Assembly (NCBI GenBank): GCA_044351045.1
Contig: JBILGM010000007.1
Coordinates: forward strand, 1-64,000
Source: UBA6136 sp044351045
GTDB lineage: Bacteria; Pseudomonadota; Gammaproteobacteria; Methylococcales; Methylococcaceae
DNA: 64,000 nucleotides
Reading direction: 5' to 3'
The notes beneath the pieces are model-generated. The model did no database searches and had not been told where the DNA came from. It worked only from the letters and a program-made list of their open reading frames with translations. The position numbers were made by a program, and so were the translations under genes. Of this stretch, positions 42,542-51,690 are shown piece by piece; position 1 is the stretch's first letter; each line of letters starts with the position of its first letter.

Positions 42542-43642
42542 TCAGGCAACCGACAGCATCCGGTCCAGCGACAGCTTGGCGGGCCGAGCATCTTCATCGG
42601 GGACCACGATACGGTTGATGACGTGTCCTTCGACCAGATTTTCCAGTATCCAGGCCAGATGCTGAGGGTCGGTGCGGAACATGGTTGAACACATGCAGAT
42701 CGTGGGCGACATGAAATGCACCTCGATGCCACGTGGCCGCACCTCGTTGGCCAGCCGGTTGACCAGATTAAGCTCAGTCCCCACCAGCCAGCGTGTGCCG
42801 GCTTCCGCCTCGCGGATGGTTTTCAGAATATATTCGGTGGAGCCGATGTACTGCGCCTTTTCGCAGACCTCGAAAGAACATTCCGGGTGGGCGATAACCC
42901 GGGTGTCCGGATGTTTTTCCAGGAAATGGTGGATCTGCTCGGGCCTGAACATCTGATGGACTGAGCAGAAGCCTTTCCAGAGAATGATCCTGGCCTTGCG
43001 AATCTGTTCCTCGGTCAAACCACCCATGGGCTGGGTAAAGTCCCAGGTCACCATCTCATCGAGCGGGATGCCCATCCGGTGGCCGGTATTGCGTCCCAGG
43101 TGCTGATCGGGGAAGAACAGCACCTTTTCTCGCTGGGCGAAACTCCATTCTAGGATTTTCTTGGCATTGCTCGAGGTGCAGACAATGCCGCCATGACGTC
43201 CGCAAAAAGCCTTCAGGTCTGCCGCGGAGTTGATGTAGGTGACCGGGGTAATGGTCTCGTCGGGGTCGAGTATCTGCGAAAGTTCACGCCAGCTTCGCTC
43301 AACGGCCGGGAGATTGGCCATGTCGGCCATGGAGCAACCTGCAGCGAGGTCCGGCAGGATGGCGATTTGGTCCGGGCGCGACAGAATGTCGGCCACTTCG
43401 GCCATGAAGTGCACGCCGCAGAACACGATGTATTCGGCACCGGACTTTGCCGCCTCGCGCGAGAGCTTCAACGAGTCGCCGGTGAGGTCGGCATGCCGGA
43501 AAACCTCGTCTCGCTGGTAATGATGGCCGAGGATGACGCAGCGATCGCCCAGTTTGCGTTTGGCGGTGTCAATGCGGATTTCGCATTGGGCGTCATCCAG
43601 CAGTGCGTAATTCTCAAGCGCGAGCGTGGGAGCCAACATCAC
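42542..43642 (-). CDS. nadA: Quinolinate synthase NadA
   Basis: A 366-residue iron-sulfur enzyme that condenses iminoaspartate with dihydroxyacetone phosphate to quinolinate in NAD synthesis. It has the triple-domain pattern with VILGHHYQRDEVFRHADLTGDS near 36-57, IVFCGVHFMAEVADIL (C75), VTYINSAADLKAFCG and MFRPEQIHHFLEKHPDTRVIAHPEC. The C-terminal cysteine cluster TICMCSTMFRTDP holds one of the three cluster ligands. ATG 43642 and the next codon ATG 43639 are both possible. No other nad gene is adjacent. Confidence 0.95.
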   Translation of the reverse strand: MMLAPTLALENYALLDDAQCEIRIDTAKRKLGDRCVILGHHYQRDEVFRHADLTGDSLKLSREAAKSGAEYIVFCGVHFMAEVADILSRPDQIAILPDLAAGCSMADMANLPAVERSWRELSQILDPDETITPVTYINSAADLKAFCGRHGGIVCTSSNAKKILEWSFAQREKVLFFPDQHLGRNTGHRMGIPLDEMVTWDFTQPMGGLTEEQIRKARIILWKGFCSVHQMFRPEQIHHFLEKHPDTRVIAHPECSFEVCEKAQYIGSTEYILKTIREAEAGTRWLVGTELNLVNRLANEVRPRGIEVHFMSPTICMCSTMFRTDPQHLAWILENLVEGHVINRIVVPDEDARPAKLSLDRMLSVA

Positions 43643-43706
43643 GGACCTCTCTGATTAAAGCTGTGTCAGGCGCGGATTGTAGAGTAAAAAACTCGGGATT
43701 AGAGGC

Positions 43707-44480
43707 TCAGGGCTGGCTCGCATCAAGATCATCGACCTTGATAAAGATTTGGCTGTCTTGCTGGCTGTTGGTGAAGCCCGAACCAAACCCTTGGTTCGTC
43801 CCAGTTTCTGTCAGGCCACCGACCTCCACCCACTCGCCCAAGGGAGCCCTGAGTTGTGTCGATGCCCCCTGAGTGTTGATGATGCCTCCGCGGTTGAGAT
43901 GGTCGGACCAAGGCTCGATGGCAATCAGGGCTTCCTGCGGCCCCGTCAGTCGTGGAATCACGGAAAAGCCCGTTGTGACCGGCTGATAGGTGACGCCTCC
44001 GTACCCATGGCCATAGGTGGCATACGGAACTATCTTTCCAACCTGGATCGTGGCGGCCTGACCGTCTAGGGTTTGCACATGCTGGGTGGCTTGGTTCGAG
44101 CCCTGTTCATGTGTCGTCGCGATGTCGCCTCGGACATTGACGCTTCCGCCCATTCGGCCGCCGACGGCAATGCCGCCATTGAGTCCTTTGCCCGTCAGGT
44201 GCTTGCCCTGAATGACGGAGATTTGCAGCCGATGGGGCCGCTGGTCGATCTGTTCCAGCATACCGCGGACTTCATTGATCGTTTCCTGGTTCGCCTTGAT
44301 GATCAGCTGGCTATGGTGCGGGACGATGCTGTCATGCGGGCCGAGGAAAGGCTGGAGCAGTGGGATCATTTCATCAGCGGGTCGATGGCGAAGCTCGATC
44401 ACCGCAATCTCCTTCGCGAGGGCTGGCAGGTGAAACAGCAGAAGCAAGATCACTCCGAGACGAGGAATGTTCATGCTCAT
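43707..44480 (-). CDS. Secreted protein with a secretin N-domain (NolW-like), not a full secretin
   Basis: A 257-residue protein with a signal peptide (about 1-22, ILLLLFHLPALA). The N-domain at 23-95 is of the type found in secretins (EIAVIELRHRPADEMIPLLQPFLG, IIKANQETINEVRGMLEQID). A glycine-rich stretch (GLNGGIAVGGRMGGSVNVRG) comes next, and the C-terminal part has beta-strand pairs like the start of a secretin pore (PRLTGPQEALIAIEPWSD, APLGEWVEVGGLTE). It lacks most of the secretin core, so it is unlikely to form an outer-membrane channel alone. The pilus or type II secretion genes that could use it are not in view. It lies 32 bases downstream of glgA. Confidence 0.7.
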   Translation of the reverse strand: MSMNIPRLGVILLLLFHLPALAKEIAVIELRHRPADEMIPLLQPFLGPHDSIVPHHSQLIIKANQETINEVRGMLEQIDQRPHRLQISVIQGKHLTGKGLNGGIAVGGRMGGSVNVRGDIATTHEQGSNQATQHVQTLDGQAATIQVGKIVPYATYGHGYGGVTYQPVTTGFSVIPRLTGPQEALIAIEPWSDHLNRGGIINTQGASTQLRAPLGEWVEVGGLTETGTNQGFGSGFTNSQQDSQIFIKVDDLDASQP

Positions 44481-44512
44481 AGGTTGTTATCCTTCAGACC
44501 GGGGGCAATGGC

Positions 44513-45964
44513 TCATGACCCGCGAAGTCGATCCGCCTGAGCCTGCCCATACAGATCAACATACTGTCGCGCACTAATTTCCCAGGAAAAATCTTTCTCC
44601 ATGCCCGCTTTCTGGATCTTGCGCCAGGTCGTCGGTTTGGCATAGAGGATGACGGCGCGCTCGACCGCCTCAAAGAGGGCATCAGGCGTGGCCTCATCAA
44701 AGACGATGCCCGTCGCGGTTCCGGCTTTGAGTGCCTCCGGGGTGGCGTCCACCACGGTATCCGCCAGTCCACCCGCGCGCCGCACCAGCGGAATGGCGCC
44801 ATAGCGCTGGCTATAGAGTTGGTTAAGTCCGCAGGGCTCGAAGCGTGACGGCATCAGGAAAAGATCTGTGCCGCCCTCAACCAGGCGTGCTCCGGCTTCG
44901 TCGTAGCCCAGCCGGATGGCGAATCGGTCGGGGAACAGTTTTCCCCAGTGCTGCAGTGATTGTTCATAGCGCGTATCGCCACTGCCGATCATGGCAATCT
45001 GCAAAGGCAATGACATGAGTCGCGGCATGATATCGAGCAGCAGGTCGGTGCCTTTCTGTTCGACCAGTCGGCCTACCCAGGCCAACAGGGGAAGGTCTGG
45101 GTTGACCGGCAGACCGAAGTTTTTTTGCAGCTCGGCCTTGAGGTCCCCCCGCTTCTTCAGCGATTTGAGATCGAAATGGATGGGCAGGTAAGGGTCTCGG
45201 GCCGGGTTCCAGGCATCCATGTCGATGCCGTTGAGGATGCCACTCAAACGATCACGGCGATGTCTCAGCAGTCCTTCCAGTCCGCAGCCAAATTCCTGTC
45301 CCTGGATTTCCTCCGCATAGGTCGGGCTGACCGTGCTGATGCGATCGGAAAAGACCAAGCCGCCTTTGATGAAGCTGAGTTGGTCATAGAACTCCAGCGC
45401 TGTCGGTGACCAGAAGCGGCCGGGTAGCCGAAGGCGGACAAAGGTCTCATGCGGAAACACGCCCTGATAGGCCAGATTGTGAATGGTAAATACCGTCGCC
45501 GGGCGTTGCGGTTCGTCGTTGAGCAGTGCCGGGATTAGGCCGGTTTGCCAGTCATTGCAGTGCACCACGTCGGGTTTCCATTCCAGCCCCAGCCGATTCA
45601 TCGCAAGATCGACCGCGACGTGGCACAGCAGTGAGAAGCGCTCGGCATTGTCTGGCCAGGGTTTGCCATCAGGTCCCAAGTAGGGATTGCCAGTCCGCCC
45701 AAAGTAGGCCTCATCAATCAGGCCATAGACTGGCACCTCGGAACCCGGCAACTTGCTGGTCAGCAGGCTGGGGCTCTTGCCGGCGCCGGGCAGTCGAACG
45801 GGCGTGAAATCCCCGGCGGCGATGGCCGAAGCGTAGCCCGGGATGAGGATACGGACATCATGGCCCAGGGCTTTGAGGGCGATCGGCAGGCTACCGGATA
45901 CATCGGCCAGACCGCCGGTCTTGATCAGCGGAAAGGCTTCGCTGGTTACAAAAAGAATCTTCAT
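44513..45964 (-). CDS. glgA: Glycogen synthase GlgA
   Basis: A 483-residue GT5 enzyme that adds glucose from ADP-glucose to glycogen. The ADP-glucose binding motif KTGGL is at 15-19. Further family segments are VVHCNDWQTGLIPAL, FTIHNLAYQGVFPHE, NGIDMDAWNPARDPY, LAWVGRLVEQKGTDLL and MPSRFEPCGLNQLYSQRYG with the catalytic glutamate region. It is 19 bases after glgB, so they are probably one transcript, and glgC is divergent next to them. Confidence 0.97.
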   Translation of the reverse strand: MKILFVTSEAFPLIKTGGLADVSGSLPIALKALGHDVRILIPGYASAIAAGDFTPVRLPGAGKSPSLLTSKLPGSEVPVYGLIDEAYFGRTGNPYLGPDGKPWPDNAERFSLLCHVAVDLAMNRLGLEWKPDVVHCNDWQTGLIPALLNDEPQRPATVFTIHNLAYQGVFPHETFVRLRLPGRFWSPTALEFYDQLSFIKGGLVFSDRISTVSPTYAEEIQGQEFGCGLEGLLRHRRDRLSGILNGIDMDAWNPARDPYLPIHFDLKSLKKRGDLKAELQKNFGLPVNPDLPLLAWVGRLVEQKGTDLLLDIMPRLMSLPLQIAMIGSGDTRYEQSLQHWGKLFPDRFAIRLGYDEAGARLVEGGTDLFLMPSRFEPCGLNQLYSQRYGAIPLVRRAGGLADTVVDATPEALKAGTATGIVFDEATPDALFEAVERAVILYAKPTTWRKIQKAGMEKDFSWEISARQYVDLYGQAQADRLRGS

Positions 45965-45983
45965 TCAGTCAGTGACCGGCGGG

Positions 45984-48191
45984 TTACTGTTTGGCAAGCA
46001 CGATGCCACCCAGTGGTGGAATCGTCAGATTGATCGAGTAGGGTCGGCCCATCCACTCCCTGGGTTCGGCCGTGATCGGCATATTACCCACGTTACCGCC
46101 CCCATAGTATGTCGAATCGGAGTTGAAGATTTCCTGGTAGGTGCCGGATTCCGGTACCCCGATCCGATAGTCGTGGCGTGGCACCGGCGTGAAGTTGAAT
46201 ACCACCAATACAAACTCGTCGCCCGAGCGCCGCAGGTAGCTCAGAACGGATTGCGAGGCATCATGGCAGTCGATCCACTCGAAGCCTTCATGACTGAAGT
46301 CCACCCGATGCAATGCCGGGGTCGCGGCGTAAAGTCGGTTCAGGTCGCCCAAAGCCTTGGAAACGCCTTGGTGAAGCGGATAGTCGAGTAAATACCAGTC
46401 GAGTTCCTTGGCCGCATTCCATTCCTTACCCTGGCCGAATTCACAGCCCATGAACAATAGCTTCTTTCCCGGGTAGGTCAGCATGTAGGTGTAAAGCAGT
46501 CGCAAATTGGCAAAGCGTTGCCAGTCATCTCCGGGCATGCGCGCCAAGAGCGATCCTTTGCCATGCACGACCTCATCATGCGAGAACGGCAGAATGAAGT
46601 TCTCGGTAAAGGCATAGAGCAGGCCGAAGGTCAGCTGATCATGGTGGTAATGACGATGGATCGGATCTTTGTTGAAGTATTCCAACGTGTCATGCATCCA
46701 GCCCATGTTCCACTTCATCGAAAAGCCAAGGCCCCCAGTCCAGGTGGGGCGCGTGACCTGGGGCCAGGCGGTCGACTCTTCGGCCATAATCAGCGTGCCA
46801 GGGCATTGTTGATGGGTGACGGTGTTCAGTTCGCGTAGGAAGGCGATGGCTTCGAGATTTTCGTTGCCGCCGTATTTGTTGGGAATCCAGTCGCCTGCCT
46901 CGCGAGAGTAGTCGAGGTAGAGCATGGAGGCCACGGCATCGACCCGCAAGCCATCCAGATGGAACTCTTCCAGCCAGTAAAGGGCACTGCCAATCAGGAA
47001 GTTGCGAACTTCATTGCGGCCATAGTTGTAAATTAGCGTGCCCCAATCGCGGTGTTCGCCGAGGCGGGGGTCCTCGTGCTCGTACAGGGGGGTGCCATCA
47101 AACCAGGCAAGGCCATGGGCATCTTTGGGGAAATGGGCCGGCACCCAGTCTAGGATGATGCCGATGCCTTGCTCGTGGCAGTAGTCGACAAACCAGCGAA
47201 AATCGTCCGGTGAACCAAAACGGCTGGTGGGCGCAAAATAGCCGGTCGTCTGATAGCCCCATGAACCATCGAAGGGATGTTCGGTGATGGGAAGCAGTTC
47301 GATGTGCGTGAATCCCAGTGGCTTGACATACTCCACCAGCATTTCGGCCAGCGCCCGGTAATTCAGGAACCGGCCCTGTTTGTCGAGGCGCCACGAGCCC
47401 AGGTGAACTTCGTAGACGGACATTGGCTCGTGGAGCCACTCCCGGCTGGAGCGGTTGTTCAGCCATTCCGCATCGCCCCATTCGTAGCAATCACGGTCAA
47501 CCACGATGGAGGCCGTGCCCGGGCGCAGCTCAAAACGCTGGCCATAGGGATCGGCCTTCAGCAGGAGGGTGTTCTGCTGACGGTTACGAATTTCGAACTT
47601 GTACAGGCAACCAGCTTGCAGTCCCGGTATGAACAGCTCCCAAACGCCGCTGCCACCCCGAGAACGCATGCCATGAGGTCTACCGTCCCAAGCGTTGAAG
47701 TCACCCACGACGCTGACGCGTTCGGCATTGGGCGCCCAAGTAGAAAATAGCACGCCTTCAACACCATCCACGACATGCAAATGCGCGCCGAGAACCCGAT
47801 AGATGTGATGATGCTTGCCCTCTCCGAAAAGATAGAGGTCAAAGTCGGGCAATTGCGGCGGGAATGTGTAAGGGTCCACATGGTGGCCGGTTCGTCCGGA
47901 TTTGTCCTGCCAGGAGATTGAATAGTGCTGGGGAATACCGTTGCCATGTTCGACGCGGCACTCAAACAAATCGGTGCCGGGAATACGCTGCATTTGCGGA
48001 CCATCGGATTCGATTCTGGCTGATTCTGCATGCGGCAGTAAGGCTCGGAAGATCTCGATGCCATCCGTTGGGTGCCGCCCGAGCACGGCGAAGGGGTCGT
48101 GATGACGGGCTTCCAGCAGGCGTCGGAGTCCCGGGTTCAGGCCCTCCTCGACCTTGCCGCCGGGTACATGTTGCGTGTCGTTCGAGTTCAC
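45984..48191 (-). CDS. glgB: 1,4-alpha-glucan branching enzyme GlgB
   Basis: A 735-residue GH13 enzyme that makes the alpha-1,6 branches of glycogen. The first 110 residues form the N1 module (LEARHHDPFAVLGRHPT), then comes the CBM48 domain (GVLFSTWAPNAERVSVVGDFN), and the catalytic barrel has GLRVDAVASMLYLDYSRE (nucleophile aspartate), LIMAEESTAWPQV (acid glutamate) and LPFSHDEVVHGKGSL. GTG 48191 is chosen. It has a GAGG site nine bases upstream, and earlier in-frame ATGs would extend across the shared promoter region and into glgC. It ends 19 bases before glgA. Confidence 0.95.
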   Translation of the reverse strand: MNSNDTQHVPGGKVEEGLNPGLRRLLEARHHDPFAVLGRHPTDGIEIFRALLPHAESARIESDGPQMQRIPGTDLFECRVEHGNGIPQHYSISWQDKSGRTGHHVDPYTFPPQLPDFDLYLFGEGKHHHIYRVLGAHLHVVDGVEGVLFSTWAPNAERVSVVGDFNAWDGRPHGMRSRGGSGVWELFIPGLQAGCLYKFEIRNRQQNTLLLKADPYGQRFELRPGTASIVVDRDCYEWGDAEWLNNRSSREWLHEPMSVYEVHLGSWRLDKQGRFLNYRALAEMLVEYVKPLGFTHIELLPITEHPFDGSWGYQTTGYFAPTSRFGSPDDFRWFVDYCHEQGIGIILDWVPAHFPKDAHGLAWFDGTPLYEHEDPRLGEHRDWGTLIYNYGRNEVRNFLIGSALYWLEEFHLDGLRVDAVASMLYLDYSREAGDWIPNKYGGNENLEAIAFLRELNTVTHQQCPGTLIMAEESTAWPQVTRPTWTGGLGFSMKWNMGWMHDTLEYFNKDPIHRHYHHDQLTFGLLYAFTENFILPFSHDEVVHGKGSLLARMPGDDWQRFANLRLLYTYMLTYPGKKLLFMGCEFGQGKEWNAAKELDWYLLDYPLHQGVSKALGDLNRLYAATPALHRVDFSHEGFEWIDCHDASQSVLSYLRRSGDEFVLVVFNFTPVPRHDYRIGVPESGTYQEIFNSDSTYYGGGNVGNMPITAEPREWMGRPYSINLTIPPLGGIVLAKQ

Positions 48192-48306
48192 TTTGGCGGG
48201 CCTCTGGTAGTAGAATGTCGACGCTGCGGACGCCCAAAAACGAGGCCGAATCTTAACAAATCTCCGCCGCCATTGCCCGCGATGTCCTACACCCGGAGAG
48301 AATGCC

Positions 48307-49578
48307 ATGCCAGAGTCCATGCACAAGACCCGATTCGTCAGCCGGCTCACCCGACAGACCCTGGCGCTGGTTCTGGCGGGGGGGCGTGGCAGCCGTCTGC
48401 ATTCTCTGACCGAATGGCGCGCCAAGCCGGCGGTACCCTTTGGCGGCAAGTTCCGCATCATCGATTTTCCGCTGTCCAACTGCCTCAATTCCGGGATTCG
48501 TCAGATCGGTGTACTAACACAGTACAAGGCCGACTCGCTGATACGCCACATACAACAAGGTTGGGGGTTTCTTCGCGGTGAACTCGGTGAATTCGTCGAT
48601 GTGATGCCGGCGCAACAGCGCATGCAAGAGCGCTGGTATGCCGGTACCGCCGATGCGGTCTATCAGAATCTTGACATCCTCAGGCAGCGAGACCCCGAAT
48701 ATATCGTTGTCCTGGCGGGTGACCATGTCTACAAGATGGACTACGGCCTGATGTTGGCTTACCACGTCGAGCGGGAGGCTGACTTGACCATTGGCTGCAT
48801 CGAAGTTCCCTTGGATGAGGCGAAAGGCTTCGGGGTCATGCATGTGGATGATGCCAAGCGGGTGATTGACTTTGTCGAGAAGCCGTCCGCTCCCCCCCAC
48901 ATGCCCAATCGGCCTGATCATGCCCTGGCCTCGATGGGCATCTACATTTTCAGCACGGCCTTCTTATTCGAGCAGTTGATCAAGGATGCCGATAATTCAG
49001 CCTCCAGCCATGACTTTGGTCATGACATCATCCCGAATGTGATCAACAATAGCCGGGTGTTTGCCTATCCTTTCCGGGACGCGCAGAGTGGCGTTCAGGC
49101 CTACTGGCGCGATGTTGGGACCGTGGACTCCTACTGGGCGGCCAACATGGAGCTGATTGGCGTCGATCCGGAGTTGAATCTCTACGATAGGGAGTGGCCC
49201 ATTTGGACCTACCAGGCGCAGACGCCGCCGGCCAAATTTATTTTTGATGACGATGACCGCCGCGGAATGGCGGTGGATTCCATGGTATCAGGTGGCTGTA
49301 TCATTTCAGGCTCTGAAGTCTGCAGTTCATTGCTATTCAGCAATGTTCGTGTGAACTCTTACTCCAGCGTTAAAGATTCGGTCGTGTTGCCCGAAGTGAA
49401 CATCGGGCGGCATTGCCGGATAACGAGGGCGGTGATTGATCGCGGATGCCACATTCCTCCCAACACAGTCATCGGTGAAAATGTGGAGGAAGATAGGAAG
49501 CGGTTTCATGTCAGTCCCGGTGGGGTCGTTCTGGTGACGCCCGACGATTTGGGTCAGCGCCTTCACTTCGCCCGATAA
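48307..49578 (+). CDS. glgC: Glucose-1-phosphate adenylyltransferase GlgC
   Basis: A 423-residue enzyme that makes ADP-glucose from ATP and glucose-1-phosphate, the committed step of glycogen synthesis. Present are LVLAGGRGSRLHSLTEWRAK (nucleotide binding), IIDFPLSNCLNSGI, WYAGTADAVYQN, IVVLAGDHVYKMDY, and FVEKPSAP, followed by the left-handed helix domain with VVLPEVNIGRHCRI. Such enzymes are usually allosteric (activated by glycolytic intermediates, inhibited by AMP or phosphate). GGAG precedes ATG 48307 by nine bases. It is divergent from glgB, with 115 bases between the starts. A weak TTCACT/TAGAAT pair (48187-48216) may be its promoter. Confidence 0.96.
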   Translation: MPESMHKTRFVSRLTRQTLALVLAGGRGSRLHSLTEWRAKPAVPFGGKFRIIDFPLSNCLNSGIRQIGVLTQYKADSLIRHIQQGWGFLRGELGEFVDVMPAQQRMQERWYAGTADAVYQNLDILRQRDPEYIVVLAGDHVYKMDYGLMLAYHVEREADLTIGCIEVPLDEAKGFGVMHVDDAKRVIDFVEKPSAPPHMPNRPDHALASMGIYIFSTAFLFEQLIKDADNSASSHDFGHDIIPNVINNSRVFAYPFRDAQSGVQAYWRDVGTVDSYWAANMELIGVDPELNLYDREWPIWTYQAQTPPAKFIFDDDDRRGMAVDSMVSGGCIISGSEVCSSLLFSNVRVNSYSSVKDSVVLPEVNIGRHCRITRAVIDRGCHIPPNTVIGENVEEDRKRFHVSPGGVVLVTPDDLGQRLHFAR

Positions 49579-49786
49579 CTCCCTCCACGGCCAAGGGATG
49601 GGGTTTCGGCCAGAGCCCTTCCTTTACCTGGGCCCACTGAGTTTCGCCCCGATACCGCTAACGGCCCTTTCCATGAAGCAGAAGGGTCGCTTGTGAATAC
49701 TAATGATGCGGATGTCTCTTTGACTATTTCGGTTGCCCCCTTGGTTGAGGTGCAATCTTCACTCAACTCGCGGAGAGCCCGGTGTG

Positions 49787-51280
49787 ATGCAGGCGAAAAG
49801 CATTCTTGATCGTCGTCGCGCAGGTGTTCTGCTGCACATTACCTCGCTGCCCGGGGGTTATGGTAATGGCGATCTCGGCCAGGATGCCTATCAATTCATC
49901 GATTTTCTGGTGAACTGCGGGATCAGTGTCTGGCAGACTCTGCCGGTCAATCCCACGCACTCCGACGGTTCGCCCTATCAGTGTCTCTCGGCGCATGCCG
50001 GAAACCCGCTGATGATCAACCTTGACTGGCTGGTCGGGCGCGGCTGGCTGGACCAACGGGTGAGGGATCGTTGTGAGGGGACGCCGCTCGAATACCGAAG
50101 CCAGTGTCTTGGTTTTGCTTTCAACGGCTTTACTCAATCCGATGCCGTCAATTCCCCTGAGTACCAGGATTTCATTCGGCGGCACCAAGGCTGGCTGGAG
50201 GACTTTTCCTTGTTCATGGCCATACGGGGAGAACTGGCCGGTATGGGGTGGCAGGATTGGCCCGCCGAGTTACGTGATCGCCGGGCTCCAGGGCTGAGGG
50301 CGGCCAAAAAGCGATTGGCCCGTTGCGTCGCTCAACTAAACTTTGAGCAGTTCGTGTTCTTCCAGCAATGGCACGAATTGCGGGCTTACGCCAACAATAG
50401 GGGCGTGCTGCTATTTGGCGATATTCCGATCTTCGTGGCCGAAGACAGCGCAGATGTCTGGGCGCGGCAGGGGGAATTTGATCTCACACCAGAGGGTCGG
50501 CCGCGGGTGGTAGCCGGTGTCCCGCCGGATTATTTTTCCGCCACCGGACAGCGATGGGGTAATCCGCATTACCGCTGGGATCGTATGCAGGCCAACGGTT
50601 TTGATTGGTGGTTGGATCGTTTTAATGGGCAACTTTCACTCTATGACTGGGTTCGCATCGATCACTTCAGAGGCTTTGAAGCCTTCTGGGAGATTCCTGC
50701 AGAATCCGTAACGGCAATGGAGGGCCATTGGGTCAAGGCGCCGGGTGACGCATTGCTTTCCACATTGTTCAACTCTGCTGAATCCGGCCGATTGCCGCTG
50801 ATTGCCGAAAATCTGGGAGTCATCACGCCAGAAGTCGAAGCCTTGCGGGAACACTTCGATATACCGGGTATGCTTATCTTGCAGTTTGCCTTCGATGGCG
50901 GCCCCGAAAATCCCTATCTGCCGCATAATCATACCCCCAACAATGTGGTCTATACCGGCACTCATGATAATGACACGACCTTGTCATGGGCTGATGGTTT
51001 GTCAGATGAGCAACTTGCACACGTCTATCGGTATCTCGGAAACCCATCGGCCGCCATGCCCGACGTGCTCGTTCAGAGCGCCCTTGCCTCAGTCGCAAAA
51101 CTCGCCATTCTGCCTATGCAGGATGTGTTGTCTTTAGGGAGCGGCCACCGGATGAATACGCCGGGAACGATGAGAGGGAACTGGTGCTGGCGGTTTGCGT
51201 GGGACCAACTCTCAGGACAGAGAGTTGCGGACTTGGCTGCAGCTATCCGGCTTTACGGTCGCTTCCCCGACCGGGGTTGA
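49787..51280 (+). CDS. malQ: 4-alpha-glucanotransferase MalQ (amylomaltase)
   Basis: A 497-residue GH77 enzyme that transfers alpha-1,4-glucan chains between maltooligosaccharides, used in glycogen turnover. It starts RRRAGVLLHITSLPGGYGNGDLG, and the catalytic segments are YDWVRIDHFRGFEAFWEIP (nucleophile aspartate), PLIAENLGVITPEVEAL (acid/base glutamate) and YTGTHDNDTTLSW. GGAG lies 14 bases before ATG 49787; GTG 49784 is a near alternative. It is 208 bases after glgC. That gap shows no clear terminator or gene, so readthrough from glgC is possible. Confidence 0.95.
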   Translation: MQAKSILDRRRAGVLLHITSLPGGYGNGDLGQDAYQFIDFLVNCGISVWQTLPVNPTHSDGSPYQCLSAHAGNPLMINLDWLVGRGWLDQRVRDRCEGTPLEYRSQCLGFAFNGFTQSDAVNSPEYQDFIRRHQGWLEDFSLFMAIRGELAGMGWQDWPAELRDRRAPGLRAAKKRLARCVAQLNFEQFVFFQQWHELRAYANNRGVLLFGDIPIFVAEDSADVWARQGEFDLTPEGRPRVVAGVPPDYFSATGQRWGNPHYRWDRMQANGFDWWLDRFNGQLSLYDWVRIDHFRGFEAFWEIPAESVTAMEGHWVKAPGDALLSTLFNSAESGRLPLIAENLGVITPEVEALREHFDIPGMLILQFAFDGGPENPYLPHNHTPNNVVYTGTHDNDTTLSWADGLSDEQLAHVYRYLGNPSAAMPDVLVQSALASVAKLAILPMQDVLSLGSGHRMNTPGTMRGNWCWRFAWDQLSGQRVADLAAAIRLYGRFPDRG

Positions 51281-51359
51281 GCCATTCAAACTGCGTTTTC
51301 GTTGGGAGGGAAGTATCGGCGAAGGGCCATTGATACTTTCTTCGAGCGCTAAATTGTAA

Positions 51360-51425
51360 AAAACCTTGTTGTCCGTGGTTTACATCGGCAAATGTTCCGA
51401 TTTAGCCGCTTTTCAACAAGGTTTT
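51360..51425. repeat. Long inverted repeat with nested hairpin downstream of malQ
   Basis: AAAACCTTGTTG at 51360-51371 is matched by a perfect inverted copy at 51414-51425, 42 bases apart. Inside the loop, ATCGG (51384-51388) pairs with CCGAT (51397-51401). A smaller stem (AAGTATC 51311-51317 with GATACTT 51332-51338) lies just before. The outer stem is AT-ended like a terminator and ends in TTTTG. It could terminate malQ, or be a remnant of a small transposable repeat or a structured RNA. Confidence 0.5.
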
Positions 51426-51510
51426 GTAGTGTGGATTAAAGCCTTTTTTATAGTTTTTGGTATGTGGATTGGGTCCCCAAAAGCCTAAGGATGATGGAGA
51501 CGGACCAATC

Positions 51511-51690
51511 TTACTTGCCGGCCTTATTTTTTTGTATCTGCTTTTCAACTTCTGCTTTCGATTCCTCGTAAGCACCGTTCTGCCAACCGCTGGCCTCGTT
51601 TTCTCTGGCCTTCAGCAGGAAAACGCCGATGATGACGGCAACGATCAGGGCGCCAATGTAGAGCCAGAAACTGTCTTTTTCTTGTTCCAT
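51511..51690 (-). CDS. Small single-pass membrane protein of 59 residues
   Basis: A short gene reading MEQEKDSFWLYIGALIVAV at the start. One membrane helix spans residues 9-26 (LWYIGAL-type hydrophobic run ending VFLLK), then comes a charged, probably helical tail rich in E and K to residue 59 (EESKAEVEKQIQKNKAGK). A GAGG ribosome site lies 10 bases before ATG 51690. The positive residues after the helix suggest the tail is cytosolic. It has codon use like real genes, stands alone, and is not part of an obvious operon. Function is unknown. Confidence 0.7.
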   Translation of the reverse strand: MEQEKDSFWLYIGALIVAVIIGVFLLKARENEASGWQNGAYEESKAEVEKQIQKNKAGK

